This document shows positions 1-8,208 of a stretch of DNA of 64,000 bases, one piece after another. This stretch comes from Paracoccus limosus (lineage in GTDB: Bacteria; Pseudomonadota; Alphaproteobacteria; Rhodobacterales; Rhodobacteraceae): the NCBI RefSeq assembly GCF_009711185.1, contig NZ_WMIF01000018.1, positions 1-64,000 on the forward strand. The letters run 5' to 3'. The notes beneath the pieces were generated by a model. That model was not told where the DNA came from and did not search any database. It saw nothing but the letters and a program-made list of their open reading frames with translations. The translations under genes and the position numbers were made by a program. Every line of letters starts with the position of its first letter. Positions within the stretch are counted from its first letter, which is position 1.

Positions 1-127
1 ACTACCTCGCCGATACCCTCCGGGCCATCCTCGACGGACACCCCAGATCCCGCATCGAGGACCTCATGCCCTGGTGCTACGACCAAGCGTCAAGCCTCGC
101 TGCATAGGGCCTCGTCGTCGCGCTTAC
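1..127 (+). mobile_element. Right end of an IS66-family insertion sequence
   Basis: The window opens inside an IS66-family element. After the transposase stop codon there is a short tail ending in CGCTTAC (121-127). Its reverse complement begins GTAAGCG, the usual start of IS66-family terminal inverted repeats. Permease coding sequence begins immediately afterwards, so the element's edge is most likely at 127. IS66 elements duplicate 8 bp of target, so GATCATCT (128-135) would be the expected copy. The left end lies outside the window and the duplication cannot be confirmed. Confidence 0.75.
3..107 (+). CDS. IS66-family transposase, C-terminal end (5' partial)
   Basis: An open frame enters from the left edge and ends at TAG (105-107). 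The last 34 residues include the segment HPRSRIEDLMPWCY, which resembles the conserved C-terminus of IS66 transposases (TnpC), where a YLADVL-like helix is followed by HPxSRIDELLPW. Only this tail is present, so the catalytic core cannot be assessed. The adjacent GTAAGCG-type terminus supports the family call. Confidence 0.8.
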   Translation, partial: YLADTLRAILDGHPRSRIEDLMPWCYDQASSLAA

Positions 128-509
128 GATCATCTTTCTGCTGGCCTTTGCGGCGCTGTGGCCGATCCTGCTGAACACCGCCGCCGGCGTCAGGCAGCTG
201 AACCCGCAATGGCTGCTCTTGTCGAAAAGCCTTGCCGCCACCGGCCGGGAAACGCTGGTGCGGGTGATCCTGCCGGGCGTGCTGGGCCAGATCCTGACCG
301 GGCTGCGGCTGGCCATCGGCATCAGCTGGATCGTCCTTGTCCCCTGCGAGATGCTGGGCGTGCAGGCGGGTCTGGGCTATTTCATCCTCGATACCCGCGA
401 CCGGCTGGCCTATGGCGAACTGGTCGCCGTGGTGCTGGTGATCGGCGTCATCGGCTATCTGCTGGACCTGCTGGCGCGGCGGCTGGCCCTGGCGCTGCGC
501 GGCGGCTGA
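128..509 (+). pseudogene. ABC transporter permease (nitrate/sulfonate/taurine type), 5' truncated by IS66
   Basis: The open frame continues from the IS end to TGA at 507-509 and reads as the C-terminal part of a BPD_transp_1 permease of the NrtB/SsuC/TauC group. It contains the cytoplasmic coupling-loop region (AATGRETLVRVILPGVL, about residues 37-53 after the IS edge), which is followed by LRLAIGISWIVLVPCEML and a last hydrophobic helix ending in a basic tail. Family members are about 250-300 residues and only about 126 remain. The N-terminal helices and the start codon are lost to the IS66 insertion, so it is presumably non-functional unless the rest lies beyond the element. It differs from the intact ssuC at 18214. 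Confidence 0.75.
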
Positions 510-579
510 GCGCCTCGCGCCCGCAGCCCCAAACGGGCCGAGGTCAGCGACCCCGGCCCGCGCGCCTATCAAACCCGGC

Positions 580-2076
580 TCAGAACGGAAAGACCGGGAC
601 CTCGTCGCGGGTGGTGATCCATTGCGTGCGGGTGAATTCCTCCATCACCCATTCGCCGTTGAACCGCCCAAGGCCCGAGTTCTTTTCGCCGCCAAACGGG
701 GCATGGGCATGATCATCGACGCTGATGCTGTTGACATGGGCCATGCCGGCGCGGATGCCGCGCGCGAACCGCACCCCCCGTTCGGGATTGCCCGAGATGA
801 CGGCGCATGACAGGCCGTATTCGGTGGCATTGGCCAGTTCCAGCGCATGTGCCTCATCACGGGCCTTGATGATCGGCAGGACGGGGCCAAAGGTCTCATC
901 CGCCGCGATTTCCCATTCGGGATCGACATCGGCAAAGACATGCGGCGGCAGCACATTGCCCTGCGCCTCGCCGCCCGCGACCAGACGCGCGCCGGCGGCT
1001 TTGGCGGCCTCGATCTTGTGCTGGATGCCGGCCAGCTGCTGCGCGTTGATGATCGGGCCCACATTGGTCGCGGGATCGGCCGGGTTGCCACTGGTCAGGC
1101 CGGACACCCGCCGGGCAACCGCCTCGACAAAGGCGTCGTAGATCCCGGCATCGACGATGGCGCGGTTCGTGGACATGCAGATCTGGCCCTGATGCAGAAA
1201 GCGGCCAAAAACGGCGGCGCGGGCCGCAGCCTCGGGGTCGGCATCGGCCAACACCACGATCGGGGCATTGCCCCCCAGCTCAAGCGCGACGCGCTTGATC
1301 CAGCGCCCGCCGGCGGCGATCGCCCCGACCCGGCGGCCGACATCGGTCGAGCCGGTAAAGGACACCAGACTGGGCGTCGGATGCTCGACGAAATAGTCGC
1401 CGATTTCCGAGCCCGAGCCGACGATCACGTTCAAAAGACCCGGCGGCAGCCCGGCTTCTTCCAGGATCTTGCCCAACAGCGTGCCGCCCGTCACCGGCGT
1501 GTCCGAGGCCGGTTTCAGCACCACGGCATTGCCCAAAGCCAGCGCCGGCGCGACCGAGCGCATCGACAGGTTCAGCGGAAAGTTCCATGGGCTGATCACG
1601 CTGATCACGCCCAGCGGCGCGCGATAGACGCGGCTTTCCTCGCCCGGGGTCGAGGTTGCCAGAATCTGGCCATGCGCCCGCGTCGGGAATGTCGCGGCCT
1701 CGGCCGTGATCGCCTGCGCGGCGCCCAGCTCGAACGCGGCCTTGACCTGGGTCGAGCCGGATTCGCGGGTGATCCAGCCACGGATTTCATCGGCGCGCGC
1801 CTCCATCACCGCGACGGCGCGCTGGATGATGCGGGCGCGTTCGGCCGGGGCGGTGGCGGCCCAGGCGATCTGCGCCTCGGCGGCGGCGCGATAGGCCGCG
1901 TCGACATCCTCGCGGCTGGCCAGCCGGATGTTCAGCAGGGTCTCGCCGGTATAGGGGTCGCGGTCGTCAAGATCGCGCGCCGAGGCGCCGTCGCGCCAGC
2001 TGCCGGCGATGAACTGCTTGTCGAGCCCGGCATAGGGGGCTGGCGCCGCCCCTCGGGTCGCGTCTGATACGGTCAT
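580..2076 (-). CDS. pchA: Aldehyde dehydrogenase (probable 4-hydroxybenzaldehyde/vanillin dehydrogenase)
   Basis: A 498-residue NAD(P)-dependent aldehyde dehydrogenase of normal length. Catalytic residues are all visible: Asn165 in SPWNFP, Glu266 in LELGG and nucleophile Cys300 in GQICM. The start was placed at the ATG preceded by AAAGGAA about 8 nt upstream rather than 15 codons earlier. It is the last gene of the p-cresol unit, directly after pchF. The likely role is oxidising the 4-hydroxybenzaldehyde made by PchCF to 4-hydroxybenzoate, the job of PchA in Pseudomonas putida. The substrate is inferred from context. The second full ALDH at 5551 could share or take this role. Confidence 0.85.
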   Translation of the reverse strand: MTVSDATRGAAPAPYAGLDKQFIAGSWRDGASARDLDDRDPYTGETLLNIRLASREDVDAAYRAAAEAQIAWAATAPAERARIIQRAVAVMEARADEIRGWITRESGSTQVKAAFELGAAQAITAEAATFPTRAHGQILATSTPGEESRVYRAPLGVISVISPWNFPLNLSMRSVAPALALGNAVVLKPASDTPVTGGTLLGKILEEAGLPPGLLNVIVGSGSEIGDYFVEHPTPSLVSFTGSTDVGRRVGAIAAGGRWIKRVALELGGNAPIVVLADADPEAAARAAVFGRFLHQGQICMSTNRAIVDAGIYDAFVEAVARRVSGLTSGNPADPATNVGPIINAQQLAGIQHKIEAAKAAGARLVAGGEAQGNVLPPHVFADVDPEWEIAADETFGPVLPIIKARDEAHALELANATEYGLSCAVISGNPERGVRFARGIRAGMAHVNSISVDDHAHAPFGGEKNSGLGRFNGEWVMEEFTRTQWITTRDEVPVFPF

Positions 2077-2164
2077 GGTGTGGTTCCTTTCATGCGTGAT
2101 CGTCGATGCCGCGGCAGGCATCGCCCGGCGCGGCCCCGCGATGGGCCCGCGCCGAGACCTGGTC

Positions 2165-3727
2165 TCAGATGTCGATACCGGACTTGCCCGGCGCGATGAT
2201 CCCGTTGGGGTCCAGCGCCCGTTTCAGGGTCTGGTTGATCCGGCGCTGGACCGGGCCATAGCAATCGGCAACCTGATCCATGAAGGCATTGTTGGTGCGA
2301 TAGACGGCATAGCCTTCGCTGCGGAACGTCTCGATCAGCTCGCTCATGCAGGCATGGGCGTTCTTGGTGTCTTCTTCGTCGGTCTTGTCAAACAGCAGGT
2401 CGATGACATGGTGCATGTCGCGCATGCCGACGATGTATTCGCCGCAATAGTCAAAGCCCCATTTGTTCAGGATCCGGGTGGCCAGCGCCGTCTGCTTGCG
2501 GGTCTCGGATCCCTTGGCGACGGTCACGGGCGCAAACCACATCGAGCCGCCGCCGCCGCGCCAGCGGTAAAGGCCGAATTCCTGCAATGACATGCCCCCC
2601 CGCATCAGCGCGGCGCGATAGGCAAAGGGCTCCTTGTCGCCCATGTCCTCGGCGGTAAAGATCTCGCCCTTGCCAAGCGCCTTGACGGCATCGGTGACGA
2701 TCTTCCAGTTCACCTCGATCTGCTCGGGCGTGCCGTAAAGCGCGGCATAGACGTTCCAGGCGCCGATGCCCTCGGCCGCCTTCATCGCCTCGATCCGCTC
2801 GACTGGCATGGCGCCCTTGCCATCATAATATTTCGAGCGCGGGATGATCGCCGGGGCCTCCCACAGCGCATGGGCAAAGACCACGGCGTTCGGGATGATC
2901 TGCGCCAGCCGCAGCGGGCGCATCATGTCCACGATCGCCGCGATGTCATCATCGTCATTGAAGCGGATATAGAAGGGTTTATAGGCCGGCGGCTTGTGCA
3001 TCAGCCACAGGCCCATCTTGGTCACGATGCCATAGTTCGACTGGGTGAAGATGCCGTCCAGATAGGGGCCGAACCCCCATTTGAACACCTGCCAGCTGTT
3101 CGAGCCCTCGACACCGCCCATGGCGGTGCGCAGCACCTCGCCATCGGGCAGCACCACCTCCATGCCGCATTGCATCATGAAATGCTCGCCATAGGGCGTG
3201 TAGCCCACACCGCGATCCAGCGTATTGCCGACCGGCGAGGCAATCGCCGAGGGCGCCGGGCAGGACACCCACAGCGGGATGTTGTGCTCTTCAAGGTAGT
3301 CGACAAGCTGCTGGTAGGTCACGCCCGGCTCCAGCAGCGCCGTGCCCAGTTCGGCATCGACTTCAAGGATACGATTCATGTGGCGAAAGTCGATGACGAC
3401 CTGATGCCGGCGACCCTTGGCATTGCCCTGGGCATAGGTGCCATAGCCAAAATTGCGCCCGGTCGAGGTCGGCCAGACCGGCACGCGGAACTCATTGCAG
3501 ATGCGCACGATGTCCTGCACCTGCTCGGTGCTGGTCGGCTGCAGGACCGCCGACATGGCGTATTCCTCATCGGCGACCGGCATCATGGTCTTGAAATAGG
3601 GGGTCAGCCGGTCCTCGTCGGTCAGCACGTTGTCTGCGCCGACGACGGCCTCGAATTTGGCGATCGCGGCCAGGAAATCCTCTTTCGAGACCCCGTCCGG
3701 GACATGTGCCAGCTCGCGCGTGGTCAT
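2165..3727 (-). CDS. pchF: 4-cresol dehydrogenase (hydroxylating), flavoprotein subunit PchF
   Basis: A 520-residue flavoprotein of the vanillyl-alcohol-oxidase family, almost the same length as P. putida PchF (521). It oxidises p-cresol to 4-hydroxybenzyl alcohol and then the aldehyde, passing electrons to cytochrome PchC in the periplasm. The FAD-binding half contains [14 protein letters not shown] (about 84-97) and [19 protein letters not shown] (about 164-182). Tyr387 in [10 protein letters not shown] lies close to the position of the FAD-linking Tyr384 of the P. putida enzyme (positional inference, not an alignment). The start is the ATG that overlaps the pchC stop by 4 nt (ATGA). A much longer open frame upstream is the out-of-frame shadow of pchC. 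Confidence 0.95.
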   Translation of the reverse strand: MTTRELAHVPDGVSKEDFLAAIAKFEAVVGADNVLTDEDRLTPYFKTMMPVADEEYAMSAVLQPTSTEQVQDIVRICNEFRVPVWPTSTGRNFGYGTYAQGNAKGRRHQVVIDFRHMNRILEVDAELGTALLEPGVTYQQLVDYLEEHNIPLWVSCPAPSAIASPVGNTLDRGVGYTPYGEHFMMQCGMEVVLPDGEVLRTAMGGVEGSNSWQVFKWGFGPYLDGIFTQSNYGIVTKMGLWLMHKPPAYKPFYIRFNDDDDIAAIVDMMRPLRLAQIIPNAVVFAHALWEAPAIIPRSKYYDGKGAMPVERIEAMKAAEGIGAWNVYAALYGTPEQIEVNWKIVTDAVKALGKGEIFTAEDMGDKEPFAYRAALMRGGMSLQEFGLYRWRGGGGSMWFAPVTVAKGSETRKQTALATRILNKWGFDYCGEYIVGMRDMHHVIDLLFDKTDEEDTKNAHACMSELIETFRSEGYAVYRTNNAFMDQVADCYGPVQRRINQTLKRALDPNGIIAPGKSGIDI

Positions 3728-4053
3728 TCTGCGGGCTCCTTGTGATTGGCGATGACATAGGCCGCGATCTGCGACAGCGTGGTGTCGTCGACCATTGCGG
3801 CGGTAAAGGCGGGCATCGGCCCCGAGCCGTGACGCGCAAAGAACCGGATGATGTCCTCGTCGTAGCTGCCTTGCAGCAGGTTCGGACCGACCGAATTCTC
3901 GTGTCCGCTGTGGCAGCGCGAACAGACCTTGTTCCAGGCCTCTTCGCCGGTCGAAAACATGCGGCTGTCGTCCAGCCGGGCGTCCTGGGCATGGGCCATC
4001 CCCGCAGTCAGGACCAGCGCCGCCAATGTGGCAGGCCATCGTTTTCCGGGCAT
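3724..4053 (-). CDS. pchC: 4-cresol dehydrogenase cytochrome c subunit PchC
   Basis: A 109-residue secreted c-type cytochrome. It has an N-terminal signal peptide ending in AHAQ (about 20-23), one haem motif CSRCH (44-48) and a likely axial Met80 in GSGPMPAF. It is the electron-accepting subunit of p-cresol methylhydroxylase. It lies upstream of pchF with a 4-nt ATGA overlap, which suggests translational coupling of the two subunits. Size and architecture fit PchC. Confidence 0.92.
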   Translation of the reverse strand: MPGKRWPATLAALVLTAGMAHAQDARLDDSRMFSTGEEAWNKVCSRCHSGHENSVGPNLLQGSYDEDIIRFFARHGSGPMPAFTAAMVDDTTLSQIAAYVIANHKEPAE

Positions 4054-4063
4054 CGGTCTCTCC

Positions 4064-4405
4064 TTAGCTCAGAATGGTGAAGGTGGCGCCGTCGGCGCGG
4101 TGACGCGCCGGCCCGACGCGCCGGCCCGAGGCATTCAGCGCCGCGTCAAGCAGCACCTGCCCGGCGCCGTCCAGATGCGTCTCGACGGTGACGGGCCCGG
4201 TGCCCCCGAGGGCGCGGCCCAGTTGGGCAAAACGGTCAAGCTGATTGCCCGACAGCCGGATCCTGTCCGGGCCGGCGGCAAATCGCGGCATCTCGATGCT
4301 GTCGATGCGCAGCAGGCGGCCCGGCTCGGCGGCAAGGGCGGGAAAGGCCAGCGCCGCACCGATGGCGCCTGCCGTTCCCTGAATGAATGTCCGGCGTGAA
4401 ATCAT
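4064..4405 (-). CDS. Small Tat-signal protein of the p-cresol cluster, function unknown
   Basis: A 113-residue protein. Its N-terminus SRRTFIQG fits a twin-arginine signal and is followed by a hydrophobic stretch with an AxA-type cleavage site near residue 25. The mature part, about 88 residues, shows no cysteines, haem motif or domain I recognise. It sits 10 nt upstream of pchC and is clearly in the same transcription unit, so it may help assemble or anchor the periplasmic PchCF complex. That role is a guess from position and export signal. Pseudomonas pch operons also carry an unassigned gene (pchX), but I cannot say whether the two are related. Confidence 0.7.
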   Translation of the reverse strand: MISRRTFIQGTAGAIGAALAFPALAAEPGRLLRIDSIEMPRFAAGPDRIRLSGNQLDRFAQLGRALGGTGPVTVETHLDGAGQVLLDAALNASGRRVGPARHRADGATFTILS

Positions 4406-4444
4406 GTCCTGCTGGTCCTCCCTGGAGAATGTCTGGCAAAGGTT

Positions 4445-5554
4445 TCAAGGCTGGTGCGGCCAAAGCGGGGCGTCGATCCCGATCCGGCGGCGTTCGGTGA
4501 ATTCGGCAAGCCCGGATGCGCCGCAGAAGCGGCCGTCGGACGCGGCCGGCCCGCCATCGGGCAAGGGCAGGCGGTTGATGGTGCAATTCGCGGCCCCGAC
4601 GCCCTCGGCCAGCCACAAGGCGCGGCCAAGGTCGCGGCTGAATATCGCGCAACCGGGCGCGGGCGCACCGTCCAGGGCGGCGGCCAGCGCGGCGCCGTCT
4701 CCCGGCACCTTCAAAAGCCACAGCGCGCCCGCGTCACCGCCCCGCGCCGCGATGTTCGCCGCCAACGCCTCGGCCACGGCTGCCTGCACGATCACCGGCC
4801 CCAGTGCCGCATCTGGTGCGGCCAGCACGGCATCGGCCGTCGCCTCCAGATCGGCATCGTCAAGGACGATCAGGACGGACCTGCCCTGCAGCTCCAGCAG
4901 CATCGGCTTGAGGTTCTCGCCCGCCAGACGGCCGACAAGGCGCGCGGCAGGCTGTGGCCCGGCAAAGCTTACATGACGCACCGGCGTGGCGGCGATCAGC
5001 GCGGCGGCCAGCTGCGTGCCCTCGCCGGGCGCGGCCGGCACGACCCCGACCACCCCGGGCGGCAGGCCCGTCCGCTCCACGCATTGCCCGATAAGCCCGT
5101 GCACATCGCGCGATCCCTCGAACGGCAGGATCACGACCGTGTTGCCCAAGGCGATGGCAAAGGCAAAGGCCCGCACCGTATGCGAAATCGGCGCGACTGC
5201 CGGCACGATCCCAAGGCAGACACCGCGCGGCTGCACAAGCTGCATCTGGATCCGGCCTGCGGCATCCATCGGGGCTATGCTGCCCTCGGGCAGAGTGCAG
5301 GCGCCGGCGGCGGCCTCCAATATCTCGACCGCGCGCCGCAGATCGGCCGCCGTTTCCGCGCCGGCCTCTGGCGCGGCCAGCGTCTGGAACCGGGGCGCAT
5401 CCGCCCGCAGCGCATCCGCCAGCGCCAGCAACCCCTTGCGCCGGGCGCGCGGATCGGTCGCGGCCCAAAGCGGAAAGGCAGCCCGGGCCTGCGCGATGGC
5501 CGTCCGCGCCCGCTGCATCTGTGCCGGGTCTGGCACTTGCGCTGCGCTGCTCAT
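4445..5554 (-). CDS. Aldehyde-dehydrogenase-like protein lacking catalytic residues (probable pseudoenzyme)
   Basis: A 369-residue protein, over 100 residues shorter than normal ALDHs, with clear ALDH sequence throughout. GIVPAVAPISHTVRAFAFAI (113-132) corresponds to the usual region around PWNxP, but Trp and the catalytic Asn are replaced by Ala119 and Val120. LELQGR (220-225) keeps the general-base Glu221. The usual GQxCxA block with the nucleophilic Cys is gone, and the sequence there reads AALGPVIVQAAVAE. The frame is intact and codon use matches the neighbours. It overlaps the upstream full-length ALDH by 4 nt (ATGA). It is probably a non-catalytic partner or regulator of one of the true ALDHs (inference). 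Confidence 0.8.
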   Translation of the reverse strand: MSSAAQVPDPAQMQRARTAIAQARAAFPLWAATDPRARRKGLLALADALRADAPRFQTLAAPEAGAETAADLRRAVEILEAAAGACTLPEGSIAPMDAAGRIQMQLVQPRGVCLGIVPAVAPISHTVRAFAFAIALGNTVVILPFEGSRDVHGLIGQCVERTGLPPGVVGVVPAAPGEGTQLAAALIAATPVRHVSFAGPQPAARLVGRLAGENLKPMLLELQGRSVLIVLDDADLEATADAVLAAPDAALGPVIVQAAVAEALAANIAARGGDAGALWLLKVPGDGAALAAALDGAPAPGCAIFSRDLGRALWLAEGVGAANCTINRLPLPDGGPAASDGRFCGASGLAEFTERRRIGIDAPLWPHQP

Positions 5555-7038
5555 ATCCCGGCCCCACTGTCCGGCCGGCCAAAGCCGGTGCGGCGCGGCG
5601 CCCGGGCAATGTCGATCCAGCGCGTTTCCGTGAATTCGTCCAGCATCTGGACACCGCCAAAGCGGCCAAAGCCGCTGTCCTTGACCCCACCCACCGGCAT
5701 GTCCGGGCGGTCATTCAGCGTCGGGGCATTGACATGGCACATGCCGCTATCGATGCGGCGCGCGACGCCGAGAGCGTGGGCGATGTCGCGCCCGAACACC
5801 GCGCCGGAAAGCCCATAGCGGGTGTCATTGGCGATGCCGATCGCCTCGGCCTCGGACTGGACGCGGCAGATCGCGGCGACCGGGCCAAAGCATTCCTCGG
5901 CATAGATCATCATGCCCGGCTCGACCCGGTCAAGCACCACCGCATCGACATAGGGCCCGCGCCGCGCGCCGCCTGCCAGCACCATTGCGCCCTTGGCCAC
6001 GGCATCGGCCACCATGTCCTCGATCCGCTGGGCCACGCCCTCGCTGACCATCGGTCCCAGGGCGTAGCCGCCCAGCATCGGGTCGCCCGCGCGCAGATTG
6101 CGGGCCAGCGCCGCCAGACGCTGGGCAAAGGCATCGGCCACCTGCTCCATGACGATGATCCGGTCGGTCGCCATGCAGATCTGGCCCTGATTAAAGAACG
6201 ACCCAAAGGCAGCCGCATCCGCCGCCGCGTCCAGATCGGCGTCCTCCAGGACGATGAACGGGGCCTTTCCGCCCAGTTCCAGCAAGCAACGCTTCAGATG
6301 GCGGCCCGCCAGCTCGGCGACAATCCGGCCAACGCGGGTCGAGCCGGTGAAATTCACCCGCCGCACGGCATCATGGGCGATCAGCGCGGTGACGATTTCT
6401 TCGGACAGGTCGGGGGCATGGGTCACAATGCCAAGCGCGCCCTCGGGCAAGAAGCCGGCCTCGGCCAGCACCCGCCCGATCAACATATGCATCGCCGGGC
6501 AGTTCTCGGAGGCTTTCAGCACCACCGTATTGCCGCAGGCCAGCGCCGTCGCCACCGCCCGCATCCCCAGCACGAAAGGCGCGTTCCAGGGCGCGATGGC
6601 CAGACAGACCCCGACCGGATCGCGAAAGCACATCTGCAATCCCTCGGCATCGCGCCGAACGCCGCCGCCGATATGTTCGGTCAGGTCGGCCGCCGTTTCC
6701 AGATGCCGACGCGCGATATCCAGATTGAAGCGCACCCAGTCGTCCGTGGCACCGATCTCGGCCCGCATCAGACGGGCGATTTCGGGGGCATAGCCGTCAA
6801 TCAGACCGGCGGCGCGGTCCAGCACGGCGCGGCGGGCGGCGGCGGGCTGGCCGCTCCAGCCGGGAAAGGCACGGGCGGCGGCATTGACGGCCGCCACCGC
6901 CGCCTTGACGCCATGCGCGGGCACGCGCGAGGCCACGGTTCCATCGGCGGGGTTCAGGCGTGTGTAATATCCGCTTTCGCCATCTGGCGAACCCGTCCGG
7001 CCCGCGGGCGGGCATAAGCCGTCGTCTGGATGTTGCAC
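5551..7038 (-). CDS. Aldehyde dehydrogenase, first gene of the p-cresol unit
   Basis: A 495-residue aldehyde dehydrogenase with all catalytic residues: Asn152 in APWNAP, Glu254 in LELGGK and Cys288 in GQICM. The C-terminal MPVGGVKDSGFGRFGG region is typical of the vanillin/salicylaldehyde/benzaldehyde dehydrogenase branch. The start is a GTG at 7038 with a strong GGGGAGGG ribosome-binding site 4-5 nt upstream. It is the promoter-proximal gene of the unit and is coupled by ATGA to the ALDH-like pseudoenzyme. It may oxidise 4-hydroxybenzaldehyde or a related aromatic aldehyde. The exact substrate is not determinable from sequence. Confidence 0.88.
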   Translation of the reverse strand: MQHPDDGLCPPAGRTGSPDGESGYYTRLNPADGTVASRVPAHGVKAAVAAVNAAARAFPGWSGQPAAARRAVLDRAAGLIDGYAPEIARLMRAEIGATDDWVRFNLDIARRHLETAADLTEHIGGGVRRDAEGLQMCFRDPVGVCLAIAPWNAPFVLGMRAVATALACGNTVVLKASENCPAMHMLIGRVLAEAGFLPEGALGIVTHAPDLSEEIVTALIAHDAVRRVNFTGSTRVGRIVAELAGRHLKRCLLELGGKAPFIVLEDADLDAAADAAAFGSFFNQGQICMATDRIIVMEQVADAFAQRLAALARNLRAGDPMLGGYALGPMVSEGVAQRIEDMVADAVAKGAMVLAGGARRGPYVDAVVLDRVEPGMMIYAEECFGPVAAICRVQSEAEAIGIANDTRYGLSGAVFGRDIAHALGVARRIDSGMCHVNAPTLNDRPDMPVGGVKDSGFGRFGGVQMLDEFTETRWIDIARAPRRTGFGRPDSGAGI

Positions 7039-7165
7039 CGCGCCCTCCCCGGCAATCCGCAGCCCGTTTCCGCTCTCCCCAGCGGAACTGGCCCAGAAAT
7101 AGGGGTTGCCATTTTACTTCGGAATGTCATTTTCAGGCGGATTCTTGTGATTTTCGGTCGAATGA
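7039..7165. promoter_or_regulatory. Divergent promoter region between the p-cresol unit and the AraC-type regulator
   Basis: This 127-bp gap separates the minus-strand catabolic unit from the plus-strand AraC gene. Its right half (about 7095-7165) is clearly richer in A and T than its surroundings, as expected for promoters here. I see no convincing palindrome. AraC proteins usually bind direct repeats of about 17 bp, and I could not define one with confidence. Confidence 0.5.
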
Positions 7166-8065
7166 ATGGCAAAGCCGGTCGGCGCTGACGATCTTGCCAA
7201 ACAGGTGCGCGTCGAGGCGCTGCCTGCCACCCTGCGTCCCCAGGTGCTGCGTCCCTGCCGCGGCCAGTATGAGATGTTCACCCATGTCCTGCTGCTGGAC
7301 GCCGGCCAGGCCGCCATCGAAATGGCCTCGGGCACGGCCGAGGTCGACAGCCCTGCCGGGGTGATCCTGCCTGCCTCGTCCGCGATGACGCTGACCTTGG
7401 GGGCGGGCACCAGCGGCTGGCTTCTGGGCCTGTCGCCGATGGCTCTGGCCAATGCCATCGGCGCGGGGCCGGAATCCAGCCTGCTGGCGCCGCTGGGCCT
7501 GCACCAGATCATCGCCCGCGACTTTCACCCGCAAACGGTGCCCGACCCCGACATGCTGGCCCGGGCCATTCTGGCCGAGCTTGCGCGCGGCGCCGAGGGG
7601 GGCCAGCTTGCCGTCGTGGCCTATATGCGCCTGATCCTGCTGTCGGTCTGGCGCGAAAGCCGCGTCGAGGTCTCGGCCCCCGGCCATGGCAGCGAGCTGC
7701 ACATCCTCGAAGGCTTTCGCCGCACCGTCGAGGTGCATTTCCGCAGCCACAAGCGGATCGCCGATTATGCGCTGTTGCTGGGCATCACCGAAAGCCGCCT
7801 GCGCCGGATCTGCCAGCGCAACCTGCAACGCAGCCCTCTGGAACTGGTCCATCTTCGGATGATGCGCGAGGCGACGACATGGCTGGAACGCTCGGGCAAA
7901 TCCATCGCCGAGATCGCCCATGCGCTCGGCTTTGCCGAAAGCACCGAATTCAGCCATTTCTTCAAGCGCCACAGCCAGTTGTCGCCACGCCAATACCGCG
8001 AGACGGTGCGCCGCCGCGCCGAGGCGGTCACCGGTTCGCTGACATCCTTCGCCGATTGGCCCTGA
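7166..8065 (+). CDS. AraC-family transcriptional regulator (probable activator of the p-cresol genes)
   Basis: A 299-residue protein with an N-terminal ligand-sensing region resembling AraC-binding-like domains and a C-terminal double helix-turn-helix (about 190-285). The second helix-turn-helix signature includes IAEIAHALGFAESTEFSHFF and LSPRQYRETVR, typical of AraC/XylS. It is divergent from the p-cresol unit, so it most likely activates that unit in response to p-cresol or a breakdown product. It also lies 143 nt upstream of glpD on the same strand, but an operator-like repeat sits between them, so control of glp is less likely. No clear ribosome-binding site precedes the ATG. Confidence 0.85.
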   Translation: MAKPVGADDLAKQVRVEALPATLRPQVLRPCRGQYEMFTHVLLLDAGQAAIEMASGTAEVDSPAGVILPASSAMTLTLGAGTSGWLLGLSPMALANAIGAGPESSLLAPLGLHQIIARDFHPQTVPDPDMLARAILAELARGAEGGQLAVVAYMRLILLSVWRESRVEVSAPGHGSELHILEGFRRTVEVHFRSHKRIADYALLLGITESRLRRICQRNLQRSPLELVHLRMMREATTWLERSGKSIAEIAHALGFAESTEFSHFFKRHSQLSPRQYRETVRRRAEAVTGSLTSFADWP

Positions 8066-8110
8066 GCGCGGGCTTGACCCGATCCGATGCGCGGCTTGCC
8101 ATGTCGCATG

Positions 8111-8142
8111 TTCGTTTACATTCTATTTACATTAAAAACGAA
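8111..8142. promoter_or_regulatory. Putative GlpR-type operator upstream of glpD
   Basis: An AT-rich element has inverted arms TTCGTTT (8111-8117) and AAACGAA (8136-8142). The left arm, read as ATGTTCGTTT, matches half of the E. coli GlpR operator consensus as I remember it. Between the arms TTTACATT occurs twice with an 11-bp period (8115-8122 and 8126-8133). It lies about 70 nt upstream of the glpD start. No DeoR-type glpR gene is close by, so the repressor would act from elsewhere. Confidence 0.5.
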
Positions 8143-8208
8143 AATCGGCGTTGACCGGGATCGCGAAAGCGTTATTGCTGGTGACAGCGGATGCGAGTGA
8201 GGCGCGGC

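Noticed and set aside
3728..4039. N-terminal extension of pchF into the cytochrome gene
   Set aside because: It would overlap pchC out of frame. The ATGA junction and the known PchF length place the start at 3727.
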